Positions 35,246 to 43,625 of a stretch of 47,844 bases of DNA are shown here, one piece after another. The stretch is taken from positions 1 through 47,844 of the forward strand of contig UQXE01000013.1 in assembly GCA_900544965.1 (NCBI GenBank), read 5' to 3'. The translations under genes were made by a program, and so were the position numbers. The stretch comes from an uncultured Eubacteriales bacterium (GTDB lineage Bacteria; Bacillota; Clostridia; Christensenellales; CAG-138). The notes under the pieces are model-generated. The model was not told the origin of the DNA, searched no databases, and saw only the letters and a program-made list of their open reading frames with translations. How positions within the stretch are numbered: the stretch's first letter is position 1; each line of letters begins with the position of its first letter.

Positions 35246-35283
35246 AGAGGATGGCCTTCGGCTATAGCCGAAGGCCATCCTCT
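35246..35283 (+). terminator. Strong hairpin after gdhA
   Basis: A perfect 18-bp stem (AGAGGATGGCCTTCGGCT and its complement) with a 2-base gap. It lacks a long T-run but is very stable. Confidence 0.75.
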
Positions 35284-35326
35284 GCTTATTGTCCTTATAT
35301 AAAAACAAACATAGTCGCATTTAAGC

Positions 35327-35354
35327 AAAATGGAGGCTTTAAATCCTCCATTTT
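35327..35354 (-). terminator. Terminator of the butyrate kinase gene
   Basis: On the minus strand AAAATGGAGG pairs with CCTCCATTTT around an 8-base loop, about 50 bp past the stop. It is an A/T-flanked stem of the intrinsic type. Confidence 0.75.
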
Positions 35355-35405
35355 AATCTAAACTCTTATATGAAACTTTTTGTCGGTTATTATCCCCTTA
35401 AATTA

Positions 35406-36494
35406 TCATCTCACGTATTCTTTGGGTGTTTCTTCGCCGCTTAGCACCCTTAGAGCACCTTCAGCAAGCGCTCTAAGCTCGTCCTCGCCCGGATATAGCT
35501 TTACAGGGGCTATAAAGCCAACCATAGCCGATATCCTTTCGGTGAGGGCTTTGCTGTAGGCAAGGCCGCCCGTTAGGATTATAGCTTCCGCCCGTCCCTC
35601 AAGCACAGCCGCCATGGAGCCGATCTCCTTCCCAATGTTGTATGCCATTGCGTCAAGCACAATCTTTGCAGTTTCATCGCCCGACGCCGCCAGCTGCTCC
35701 GCTTTAACGCAGTCTGTGGTACCCAGATGAGCCAGCAGGCCGCCGGCCTTGGAGGTATAGGCCAGCATCTGGTCCTGGCTGTAGTTGCCTGAGAAGCACA
35801 TGTTTATCAGCTTGTCAGCCTGGATTCCTCCGCACCTTTCCGGAGAGAAGGGACCCTCGCCGTCAATAGCGTCATTTACGTCGACAACACGGCCGTATTC
35901 GTGCGCACCCACGCTTATGCCGCCGCCAAGGTGAGCCACGACAAGGCAGCACTCCTCGTACCTTTTGCCAACCGAGGAAGCGTAGTGCCTGGCGACGGAT
36001 TTTTGATTAAGCGCATGAAATACACAAGTGCGCGGCGCATCCGGAATCCCTGAGATCTTTGCCACTTCATTCCGTTCGTCAACTACCACCGGGTCAACTA
36101 TGAAGGAAGGCTTGCCATACTTTTTACCCAACTCCGAAGCGAATATCCCTCCAAGCGCTGAAGCATGAGCGGAGGCCTTGCCGTTCCAAAGATCATGGAT
36201 CATTAAATCATTTATTGTGTAAACTCCGCTCTTCATTGGACTGAGTATACCGCCCCTGCCTACAAACGCATCAATCGTTTCAAGTGACAGGCCGTTTTGC
36301 TCCAGCTTGGAAATAATTAGTTCAAGGCGCATTTCCTTTTGGTCGAGTATGCGCTCAAATTTTTCGAGTTCCTCGGCAGGATGGCGCACAGTACACTGAA
36401 ATATGTCCTTACATCCGTCAAAAACGCCTATTTTTGTTGAGGTTGAACCTGGATTGATGCTCAGTATGCGATATATACGTCCGTTTTCTTCCAT
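35406..36494 (-). CDS. buk: Butyrate kinase
   Basis: A 362-residue ASKHA-fold acyl kinase that makes butyrate and ATP from butyryl phosphate, the last step of butyrate formation by the kinase route. Visible motifs are LSINPGSTSTKIG (about 11-23), FVGRGGIL (about 76-83), VAHLGGGISVGAH (about 190-202) and AIILTGGLAYS near the C-terminus. AAGGAG precedes the ATG. No phosphotransbutyrylase (ptb) or butyryl-CoA gene is adjacent, which is unusual for the ptb-buk pair; related branched-chain acyl phosphates are possible substrates. Confidence 0.93.
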   Translation of the reverse strand: MEENGRIYRILSINPGSTSTKIGVFDGCKDIFQCTVRHPAEELEKFERILDQKEMRLELIISKLEQNGLSLETIDAFVGRGGILSPMKSGVYTINDLMIHDLWNGKASAHASALGGIFASELGKKYGKPSFIVDPVVVDERNEVAKISGIPDAPRTCVFHALNQKSVARHYASSVGKRYEECCLVVAHLGGGISVGAHEYGRVVDVNDAIDGEGPFSPERCGGIQADKLINMCFSGNYSQDQMLAYTSKAGGLLAHLGTTDCVKAEQLAASGDETAKIVLDAMAYNIGKEIGSMAAVLEGRAEAIILTGGLAYSKALTERISAMVGFIAPVKLYPGEDELRALAEGALRVLSGEETPKEYVR

Positions 36495-36534
36495 TTTTAA
36501 TGCTCCTTAACTGTTTTTCATTGTTTTACAACGC

Positions 36535-36563
36535 ATTATAATATGCTTTATTGAAAGACACAA
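36535..36563 (-). promoter_or_regulatory. Predicted promoter of buk
   Basis: On the minus strand TTGTGT, 17-bp spacer, perfect TATAAT, about 41 bp before the start. Confidence 0.55.
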
Positions 36564-36696
36564 GTGGGATTGGTATAGTATATAAATAATGCTATAGATT
36601 GCTACGGCGTTTTTCAGTAACCTGACTTCGCCTTCCAAGTGACAGGGGCTTTTACTCGCGGCTAATAATTATTTGCATTGTTTTTTCAGCCAATGC

Positions 36697-36725
36697 TTTA
36701 CAAAACACCCGCTTGCACATATAAT
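36697..36725 (+). promoter_or_regulatory. Sigma-A promoter of trpS
   Basis: TTTACA, 17-bp spacer, perfect TATAAT, 45 bp before the start. The short leader leaves no room for a T-box riboswitch. Confidence 0.75.
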
Positions 36726-36770
36726 ATTTTAAAATTAAAAATAATAATATCTTATGCAGGGAGGCCCAAA

Positions 36771-37766
36771 ATGGAAAAGAAGATCGTATTGAGCGGTATA
36801 CAGCCGTCGGGAGTGATAACCTTAGGAAATTATGTCGGAGCATTGCGTAATTGGGCTATACTGCAAAGGGAGGATCGGTACTGTTTTTACTGCGTCGTCA
36901 ATCTGCACGCGATAACAGTACGGCAGGATAGCGAGGCCCTTCTCAACCATACCATAGAGGCCGCCGCAATATTGCTTGCGTGCGGCGTAGACCCTGTGCG
37001 CTCGGCCCTGTTTATCCAGTCGCATGTACATGAACATGCCGAGCTTGCATGGGTTTTGAATTGTAATACCTATATTGGCGAACTCAGCCGGATGACTCAG
37101 TTTAAGGACAAGAGCGCCAGGCATGCCGACAATATAAACGCTGGACTGTTCACATATCCTGTGCTTATGGCGGCAGATATTCTGCTGTATCAGGCCTCGT
37201 ATGTTCCGGTAGGCCATGACCAAAAGCAGCATATTGAGATAGCCAGGGATATCGCCGACAGGTTTAATAAGTATTACGGAGATACATTCGTTATGCCGGA
37301 GCCGATTATACCTAAGCTTGGAGGGAGAATAATGAGTCTGCAGGATCCCTCAAAAAAGATGAGTAAATCTGATTCCAATCCAAATTCGTATATCTCGATA
37401 ACGGATGAACCTGACATAATAATTAAAAAGTTTAAGCGAGCCATTACCGATAGCGACGGGCACATAGCCTATTCTGAGGATAAGCCGGGCGTTTCCAACC
37501 TCCTTTCAATATATTGTACCTTTACAGGAGAAAGCATGGAGGAGGCTATGAATACATTTGAGGGAAAAGGCTACGGGCATCTTAAAACGGCTGTTGCGGA
37601 TGCGGTAATAGCCGAACTGGACCCAATAAGGAATGAGTATAATAAAATACTCGCGGATAGGGCGTATCTTAACGAGGTGCTTACCGTTGGAGCCGCAAAG
37701 GCAAGGGAAGCTGCAAGACATACGCTGGCGGACGTATACAACCGGGTAGGACTGATGGGCGAATAA
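36771..37766 (+). CDS. trpS: Tryptophanyl-tRNA synthetase
   Basis: A 331-residue class I aminoacyl-tRNA synthetase. The HIGH-like signature is PSGVITLGNY (with Thr-Leu-Gly-Asn), and the KMSKS loop is intact in DPSKKMSKSDSN. MAADILLY and VPVGHDQKQHIE mark the tryptophan/adenylate site. ATG 36771 is chosen for the GGGAGG just upstream and the family-like N-terminus (MEKKIVLSGIQPSG); the frame is open a further 31 codons. Length is typical. It is divergent from buk. Confidence 0.97.
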   Translation: MEKKIVLSGIQPSGVITLGNYVGALRNWAILQREDRYCFYCVVNLHAITVRQDSEALLNHTIEAAAILLACGVDPVRSALFIQSHVHEHAELAWVLNCNTYIGELSRMTQFKDKSARHADNINAGLFTYPVLMAADILLYQASYVPVGHDQKQHIEIARDIADRFNKYYGDTFVMPEPIIPKLGGRIMSLQDPSKKMSKSDSNPNSYISITDEPDIIIKKFKRAITDSDGHIAYSEDKPGVSNLLSIYCTFTGESMEEAMNTFEGKGYGHLKTAVADAVIAELDPIRNEYNKILADRAYLNEVLTVGAAKAREAARHTLADVYNRVGLMGE

Positions 37767-37809
37767 GTCTTAGAAATTTTGCGATATTCAAAACAGTAGA
37801 AATCTGCCG

Positions 37810-37844
37810 CGGCATAGAAACCTGAAAGACTGGATTCTATGCCG
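37810..37844 (+). terminator. Hairpin after trpS
   Basis: CGGCATAGAA and TTCTATGCCG pair around a 15-base loop, with a short TTTT about 7 bases later. The remainder up to 38051 shows no gene. Confidence 0.55.
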
Positions 37845-38051
37845 AAACTATTTTGGAAGTTTGGCGATGAGGAGCACACCAGTTGTACGGATGGTATGCT
37901 ACTGATTCAGACAATGGTTATTGTGTTTACCGCAATGCCTGCTTTAATAGATACGGTATATATGGCATTGTGACTATACCTATAGCTATATAGCGCGGAG
38001 GGAGCTTTGCCATCAACGATTGTTTTGACAATGCCTGCCGCTTATATCATG

Positions 38052-39494
38052 CTAAGGTTTTTTAGATTCCAGGGGATTCATAGCCGGCCCGTCTATAACC
38101 CTTCCATCCTTATCGAATCTGGACCCGTGACACGGGCAATCCCAGCTAAACTCATCCGGGTTCCAGGCGACCTGGCATCCAAGATGGGTGCAGCGCGGAT
38201 TCACAAAATCCAGATTACCTTCATCATTAAAAGCTCCGCATTTTTCACCGTTGCTTTTTACTATACCTCCGTGGCCATGGGGGAGATCTTCAGCCGCTTC
38301 GCTGGGCGATTCAAATAGATTGCGGGCGAGTCCCTTTACAGCCTGTTTGCCATCGGTGAAGATGGATCTAATCGAAGGCGACAGTCTGAACCTTTTAGGC
38401 GAAAAAACATCGGCATATCGGTTGTTTACGCCCGTAATCATATCGGAGATTATGTTTGCGGCGACCATGGAGCTGGTCATGCCCCATTTATGAAAGCCGG
38501 TGGCCACATACATGTTTGGAGTTGATTCTGAGTATTGGCCTATATATGGTACGGAATCAATGGATATACAATCCTGAGCCGACCAGTTGGCGGCCTCGGT
38601 TGAGTTTGGGTAGAATTCCTTGGCGGCCTCGCGCAGACGGTTATATCTGCCTCCGGCGGAATTTTCGCCCGTACGGTGGCTTGCCCCTCCAAGAAGCAGC
38701 AAATCCCTGTAGCTCCTGAAGGACAGGCCTCCCGAATCGACGCCAAGGTACATTCCATGTAGCGGGTCAATGCCCTTTAAGGCGATAACGTAGGATCTTT
38801 CCTGGTGCATACGCGCGAAATAGTATCCTGGAGCGTTTATAAAGGGATAGTGCGTTGCAACCACTATATGTCTTGCAAACACGCGTCCGGCCCCGGATGC
38901 TACGCTGCCTTCCTTTACATCGGTAACCCTGCTGTTTTCATATATTTCAATGGAGGAGGATATCGCCTTTAAAAACTCAAGCGGATTAAACTGGGCCTGC
39001 CCTTCAAAACGAAGCGCGCTCTTGACGGAGAAGGGAAGCTCCGTATCGTTAGTAATCGACGCACTCAGCCCAAGCGATAACGCTGCGCAGCATTCCTTCT
39101 CTAAAGGTTCCGGATCAACCGTGGTATACAAAAATGCGGGACTTTCTTTAAATCCACAGTCAATTCCTTCAGAATCTATAATGTCCTTATACTGCCTTAT
39201 CGCCGTCTCGTTTGCCATGGCATATTCGAGTGCAAGGTCTTCTCCAAAGCCCTCGATGAGCTTATTGTAAATCAGGCCATGCTGGGAGGTGATTTTTGCG
39301 GTAGTATTTTTAGTCTGTCCGCTCCCAATTCTGTCGGCTTCAAGTACTATGGAGTTTACCCCGCGTTTATTCAGCATATATGCGGTGAGTATGCCAGCAA
39401 GCCCGCCGCCTATTATAACGGCGTCCGTATTGATATCCCCGGACAGATGCGGACGTTTTTCAATTCGCGTATCTTTGGACCAAATGGATTCCAT
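38052..39494 (-). CDS. FAD-dependent oxidoreductase with C-terminal Rieske domain
   Basis: A 480-residue two-domain protein. The N-terminal DAO-type flavin domain has the dinucleotide motif IIGGGLAGI (28-36), a Thr-rich QTKNTTAKIT stretch and a second FAD contact in YVATGFHKWGMTSS. The C-terminal Rieske iron-sulphur domain has CTHLGC (435-440) and CPCHGSRF (453-460), complete for a [2Fe-2S] centre. This layout matches the YhfW-like proteins of Firmicutes, whose substrate is unknown. GAGGTG lies before the ATG. A 58-residue gene ends 25 nt upstream on the same strand and is probably in the same transcript. Confidence 0.9.
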   Translation of the reverse strand: MESIWSKDTRIEKRPHLSGDINTDAVIIGGGLAGILTAYMLNKRGVNSIVLEADRIGSGQTKNTTAKITSQHGLIYNKLIEGFGEDLALEYAMANETAIRQYKDIIDSEGIDCGFKESPAFLYTTVDPEPLEKECCAALSLGLSASITNDTELPFSVKSALRFEGQAQFNPLEFLKAISSSIEIYENSRVTDVKEGSVASGAGRVFARHIVVATHYPFINAPGYYFARMHQERSYVIALKGIDPLHGMYLGVDSGGLSFRSYRDLLLLGGASHRTGENSAGGRYNRLREAAKEFYPNSTEAANWSAQDCISIDSVPYIGQYSESTPNMYVATGFHKWGMTSSMVAANIISDMITGVNNRYADVFSPKRFRLSPSIRSIFTDGKQAVKGLARNLFESPSEAAEDLPHGHGGIVKSNGEKCGAFNDEGNLDFVNPRCTHLGCQVAWNPDEFSWDCPCHGSRFDKDGRVIDGPAMNPLESKKP

Positions 39495-39519
39495 TAAAGC
39501 ACCTCTAACCAGTCTTTTG

Positions 39520-39696
39520 TCAGTCGTCGCCCCTGAGAAGGTTCTCAGCGTAATCGCGCAGCCCGGAATACGTGTTTACGCTGTCAGCACGTGTTCCTAT
39601 TTGATCGCGGACATATTGGGGAAGTTCGAAAAAATACTCGCGGGCCTGTGGGTCGGCATTGATAAGTTCATTTAAATTATTATGTTTTTGTTCCAT
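39520..39696 (-). CDS. 58-residue acidic small protein upstream of the Rieske oxidoreductase
   Basis: ATG 39696 has GGAGGT 5 nt upstream. The soluble product has LNELINADPQAREYF, LPQYVRDQI and a YSGLRDYAENLL ending, three predicted helices with an acidic tail. The same general plan occurs in short uncharacterised clostridial proteins. Spacing to the oxidoreductase suggests an operon. I know of no assigned function. Confidence 0.75.
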   Translation of the reverse strand: MEQKHNNLNELINADPQAREYFFELPQYVRDQIGTRADSVNTYSGLRDYAENLLRGDD

Positions 39697-39898
39697 AATG
39701 ACCTCCGTTTTTATGGTTTAGTCTGCGCAAATAGTTCAATGGCATTCGTAGATTGTTTACTTTGATTCCAAACTTATATGGCATAATGGAAGCGTATAGG
39801 CTGTTTAATGTTCAAATACATGATATAATATGTGTAAATTATCCATTGCCCAAGAAGTTTTATTTGAATGCAGCGGGGATATATATGAGAAGTGATAA

Positions 39899-41135
39899 TT
39901 GGTGTACGACTTCCCATCGAGTTTTTTTACTGACGTCCGACTTGAAACGGAATACTCAACCGTGATTAATCTTAAGGATCTGGAGCTTAAGCAGAACAAG
40001 AGACGGATAAAATCAGGCGCGCTTATCAGAATTTTTCACGGCGATAGATGGTACTATTCCTCGGTTACCGATATAGGCAGGGATATGGGAAGGAGCGCAC
40101 AAGGGAGTCGCCTCAGGCATCGCTTATGAATTCAGTCCGGAAACGGGCGAGCGCAAAAGGGATTTGCGCAGACCAGCTTTGTCCGGCAAGCAATCTGTTT
40201 CCGGTGTTGAGGAAATGCTCAAGCTGCTCACAAACGAGTTTCATGGCTTTATCTTTAGTAATAAGCTCAAGTGTGTGGATACCGAAACCAGTCTGTTAAA
40301 TGATAACGGGCTAAACTATATAAGCATGTAAAGATATTATGAAACAACGATATTGGTAAGAGCGCCGGGATCAAAAACATATTTGATCCCGGCATAATCT
40401 CCAGCGGCCGTGAGTTCGACATCCATGCGATGTATATGGAGGCCAAGGATCAGCTTAGCGCCTATAGTAGATACGTCGGGTTGTCGTGCGGCGGCAGAGT
40501 TCCAGTTATAGTGCTCCCAAATGAATTGATGGCAAAGTTTTCTTCCGACCTTAGGGGGGATATATTTGAAAGAAACGCGTCAATGTTTAGGGATAACATT
40601 GGAAAAAAGCTGTTTGCAAGTGATTTTACGCTTCTCATGAACAGATCGGAGGAAATGATAGGGGTTCCATTCTTTGATAAAGGGTTCCACATTAGACGGC
40701 GATAAAACCAAAATAATTAAGGAGGGCGTTCTTTTATCCCCATATTCGGACAAGTTCAGCGCCAAAAGATACGGTTATCCATGTACAACGGCTGCGGGCG
40801 GCGATTATGACGAAGCACCGTTGATAGCAAGCTCATACAATCTTTCGGTTAAACCATCTGAAAGAACGCTTAGCGACCTTTCGGGCGGCGAACTGGGTAT
40901 ATTGGCGGCTATGGCCAGTGGAGGCGATTGGACCAACGAGGGCAATTATGTAACCCCCGTTCAAACTGCATACCTGTTCGATGGCAAAAACTTCATTGGC
41001 AGAATGCCTGAAATTAATATGTCAGGCAACATCTGCGACATATTTGGCGATGATTTCATTGGCGTAAGCGCGGACAGGCCGGCCTTTGGGGAACGGGCCT
41101 TGGTTGTGAGAATGAGAGTTTCAGAAAATGTATAA
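39899..41135 (+). pseudogene. Decayed TldD/PmbA-family metalloprotease-like gene
   Basis: Protein similarity to the TldD/TldE (PmbA) family continues along the whole stretch but switches frame. The first part (39899 to about 40095) contains SGALIRIFHGDRWYYSS. The second (from 40098) has a frameshift and ends in TAA at 40329-40331. The third (about 40368-40682) contains DIHAMYMEAKDQLSAYSRYV. The fourth (from about 40674) contains AAGGDYDEAP, SGGELGILAAMASGGDW and YVTPVQTAYLFDG, the family C-terminal domain. Three frame changes and a stop make a functional protein impossible. No intact partner is nearby. Confidence 0.88.
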
Positions 41136-41136
41136 T

Positions 41137-41185
41137 CGTAGATAGGCGTAAACGGCCGCTTTCAAGCGGCCGTTTAAATATCTAC
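41137..41185. terminator. Large imperfect palindrome with terminator-like core
   Basis: A perfect 12-bp stem, AAACGGCCGCTT with a TC gap (41150-41175), is enclosed by further arms CGTAGATA/TATCTACG. It separates the Tld pseudogene from the convergent cotJC fragment and could end both transcripts. Confidence 0.6.
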
Positions 41186-41200
41186 GCTAAACGCTGTCGT

Positions 41201-41464
41201 TTAGTCCGCGCAAGCGCAGCCGCAGCTGACGACGTCGCCAGTCTGTACGAATCGAATGCGCTCGTTATTGTTTGGTATTAAACATTGCAAGATTTCTAGG
41301 CACTCGCCAAACCTCTGATAGTGAACGATCTCCCTTTCACGAAGGAAGCGAAGGGGGTTGATAATTGCGGGATCATCAGTAAGGTTCATTAAATGCTCAT
41401 AGGTGGCCCGTGCCTTCTGTTCTGCTGCAATCATATAAGAACAACTTAGCGTTAAAAGTTCCAA
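41201..41464 (-). pseudogene. cotJC: 3' fragment of cotJC (manganese-catalase-like coat protein)
   Basis: The open frame has 87 codons. From about residue 12 it reads as the C-terminal part of CotJC: AAEQKARATYEHLMNLTDDP, then PLRFLREREIVHYQRFGE with the conserved Glu and His ligand region. CotJC is normally about 190 residues, so roughly the first 110 are missing. The first eleven codons do not fit the family and overlap the last codons of the recombinase gene. The likely cause is integration of the recombinase-bearing element into cotJC at about 41431-41451. The tail VSCGCACAD is unusually Cys-rich. It would be functional only if the element is excised. Confidence 0.85.
41431..41451. other. 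Presumed attachment-site junction (element end in cotJC)
   Basis: Homology to cotJC begins at about 41431 (minus strand) and the recombinase stop lies at 41452-41454, so the recombination point must fall near here. The exact core cannot be fixed without the other end of the element. Confidence 0.5.
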
Positions 41465-43005
41465 TGGATTTCAATGGGGACATTCCTTGTTCTGGGTATG
41501 CGTTTGCCAATAGATATGTAATCTATCAGCGTTTCAACGATTTCCCGGCTTAGGTGTTCTATGTTGGTGTATTGCTCAATTAGTTCCCATGGGTTGTCGC
41601 CTACCTCGATCTTCTTATCAATCTCGGCTAACTGATTTTGTCCATCAATGACGACGCGCTCTAAGCGTTCTCTTCCCGTTGCGAAGTCTTTGGATAAATC
41701 TATAAAATCACTTTGTGAAATTAAACCCTTGACCTTATCCATGTAAAGGTCTTTGATACCCTTTGAGTATTCAGCAATCTTCTTTTCATAGATTGCAATA
41801 TCGCTCTGAATACGAGCTTTTTGTTCTTGCAGATTGCCGCATAACTCTAAGCTTCTTCCCAACTCGTCTTTATCCAGATACTCTTGAGATAGGCGGTTTA
41901 GTTCTACAATAACAGCCTGCTCTAACTTATCCACAGATATAAACGAGCCGATACAAGCGTCCTTTGCCACATGGCGGTTGGAGCATTGCAAATAGCGCCT
42001 GCCACGGTTTTTTGACGAACGCATAATATAGCCGCAATTCGCGCAACGGGCTTTTCGTGCGAATAAACCGATTGTACCGACATCAAAAGGCTTTGACCTC
42101 TGGGCGATCAACGCCTGTACTCCGTCCCATAACGCCCTGTCAATAATCGGCTCATGAGTCCCCTCGACAACATACCATTCGCTTTTCGGGCGGGGCTTGT
42201 TTTGTTTCGTCTTGTAGGACACGCTTCCGTACTTACCCTGTACCATGTTGCCGATATAAATTTCATTGATAAGCATTTGGGAAATAGCAGAGTATTTCCA
42301 AAGGGTGCTGTTCTTCATCCTAGGCTGCTGGTAGCGCAAGCCATGTAAACGCTTGTATTCCGTTGGGTTTGGTATGCCCCTGTCATTAAGCATACGGGCG
42401 ATTGCGGTTTTGCCGTACCCTTGTGAAAAAAGGGTAAATACTTCGCGGACGACGGCGGCGGCTTCCTCATCGATGATCAGATGCCCTTTTTGTTCAGGGT
42501 CTTTCTTGTATCCGTATAGGGCAAACGCGCCAATATGAAAACCGTTTTCTCTTCGGTTTTTCAAAACGCTTTTGATATTCTCGGACATATCCTCCAAATA
42601 CCACTCGTTTACAAGTCCGTTGATCTGCCGGGCTTTCTTGTTTCCCTTGTTGGCGGTGTCCGCATTGTCCACAATACTTACAAAACGAACGCCCCATAGA
42701 GGAAACAAGCCATGAATGTATTTCTCCACTAACTCCAGTTCGCGGGTAAACCGCGATTGTGTTTTACAAAGAACAATGTCAAACTTGCGGCGTTCAGCGT
42801 CCTCTAACAGCCGGTTAAACTCCGGACGTTTCCGATCAGCTCCCGCGTAGTCATCGTCGCTATAAATATTATAAACTTCCCACCCCTGTTCCATAGCGTA
42901 TTGCAGTAGCATGGACTTTTGATTCTGTATGCTGCTGCTGTCGTCGGTTTCTGACTGCTTGTTTCTATCTTCTTCGGATAAGCGGCAATAAACAGCTACT
43001 TTCAT
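41452..43005 (-). CDS. Large serine recombinase
   Basis: A 517-residue integrase of the large serine family. The resolvase domain has nucleophile Ser10 in YCRLSEED, with SRFTREL and the YLEDMSENIK helix. The recombinase domain contains GYKKDPEQKGHLIIDEEAA. A zinc ribbon has CANC (321-324), Cys341 and Cys351, and a coiled-coil region (about 385-470) lies near the C-terminus. All parts are present, so it may be active. AAGGAGATG precedes the ATG. Its 3' end abuts the truncated cotJC, the expected position for an integrase next to its own attachment site. A small conserved gene precedes it. Confidence 0.95.
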   Translation of the reverse strand: MKVAVYCRLSEEDRNKQSETDDSSSIQNQKSMLLQYAMEQGWEVYNIYSDDDYAGADRKRPEFNRLLEDAERRKFDIVLCKTQSRFTRELELVEKYIHGLFPLWGVRFVSIVDNADTANKGNKKARQINGLVNEWYLEDMSENIKSVLKNRRENGFHIGAFALYGYKKDPEQKGHLIIDEEAAAVVREVFTLFSQGYGKTAIARMLNDRGIPNPTEYKRLHGLRYQQPRMKNSTLWKYSAISQMLINEIYIGNMVQGKYGSVSYKTKQNKPRPKSEWYVVEGTHEPIIDRALWDGVQALIAQRSKPFDVGTIGLFARKARCANCGYIMRSSKNRGRRYLQCSNRHVAKDACIGSFISVDKLEQAVIVELNRLSQEYLDKDELGRSLELCGNLQEQKARIQSDIAIYEKKIAEYSKGIKDLYMDKVKGLISQSDFIDLSKDFATGRERLERVVIDGQNQLAEIDKKIEVGDNPWELIEQYTNIEHLSREIVETLIDYISIGKRIPRTRNVPIEIHWNF

Positions 43006-43029
43006 AGTTCACATCTCCTTAGAGATAGA

Positions 43030-43065
43030 ACAAGCCCCTTCCTGTATGCGTTATACCATACGGAA
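43030..43065 (-). terminator. Hairpin between the small gene and the recombinase gene
   Basis: ACAAGCCC and GGGCTTGT with further pairing of the interior form a long, slightly imperfect stem just after the small gene and ahead of the recombinase ribosome site. It may attenuate recombinase expression. Confidence 0.55.
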
Positions 43066-43077
43066 AAGGGCTTGTCA

Positions 43078-43224
43078 TTACCGCTTGCCGGCAGTTGCCC
43101 TTTTATTTTTTTCAATTCGGTTGATGAGTTCAATCCACTTTTTTGTGAATTGCTTTTTTAAGGGTGTGTTTTCGCCGCTTTTGAAAACACTTTTACAGTT
43201 TGCTTGCGTTTGCTGGTGTTCCAT
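43078..43224 (-). CDS. Small basic protein preceding the serine recombinase
   Basis: A 48-residue product starting MEHQQTQANCKSVFKSG, with QFTKKWIELINRIEKNK as a likely amphipathic helix and a basic end. ATG 43224 has GGAGGG at good spacing; the frame is open for 21 codons further, without a better start. Similar small genes stand beside serine recombinases in clostridial mobile elements, but their role is not established. It may help control excision; that is inference. Confidence 0.65.
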   Translation of the reverse strand: MEHQQTQANCKSVFKSGENTPLKKQFTKKWIELINRIEKNKRATAGKR

Positions 43225-43520
43225 CCTATCACCCTCCTTTTCATGACAGCATATGCCCCTGCGCTTGTACAATATTATATGGAGCATGAAAAAAGCGGAC
43301 GGCTGTTAGCACAACGCCACGGAAGTTTCCCTTTGTTCAATTAAGACAAGCCCAACCTATCGCCTGCGACGCTCTTAACGCTCGGGCTTATAGCTGCGGG
43401 GGAGTATCGCCCCGCCTGTATGTCGTCGCCCGCAAGCCGCTACGCTTGTTTTGCGGCGCGGTATTTATTTGCCTTTCATATTCCCTCGCCGTAGAAAACA
43501 GAGACTTGCAAAGTTTTAAA
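43225..43520. other. Intergenic part of the element
   Basis: No supported gene. Several GC-rich inverted segments occur around 43400-43470 (for example GCGGGG near 43396 and CCCCGC near 43411). A 62-codon minus frame (43388-43576) has no ribosome site and overlaps the terminator of the ABC operon. Confidence 0.35.
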
Positions 43521-43547
43521 ATCCCGTGACGTAATATGCCACGGGAT
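43521..43547 (-). terminator. Terminator of the radical SAM - ABC operon
   Basis: On the minus strand ATCCCGTG pairs with CACGGGAT around an 11-base loop and is followed by TTTAAAAC, about 80 bp after the permease stop. Confidence 0.72.
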
Positions 43548-43625
43548 ATGTAAATACGGATTCTATTTAAATGCATCTGTCAATCCCTATAATAACAGTA
43601 ATGTATGACTATCAATAAACGTCCA

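Noticed and set aside
36541..36770. T-box riboswitch upstream of trpS
   Set aside because: No T-box core sequence or terminator/antiterminator pair is present, and the predicted -10 box leaves a leader of only about 40 nt.
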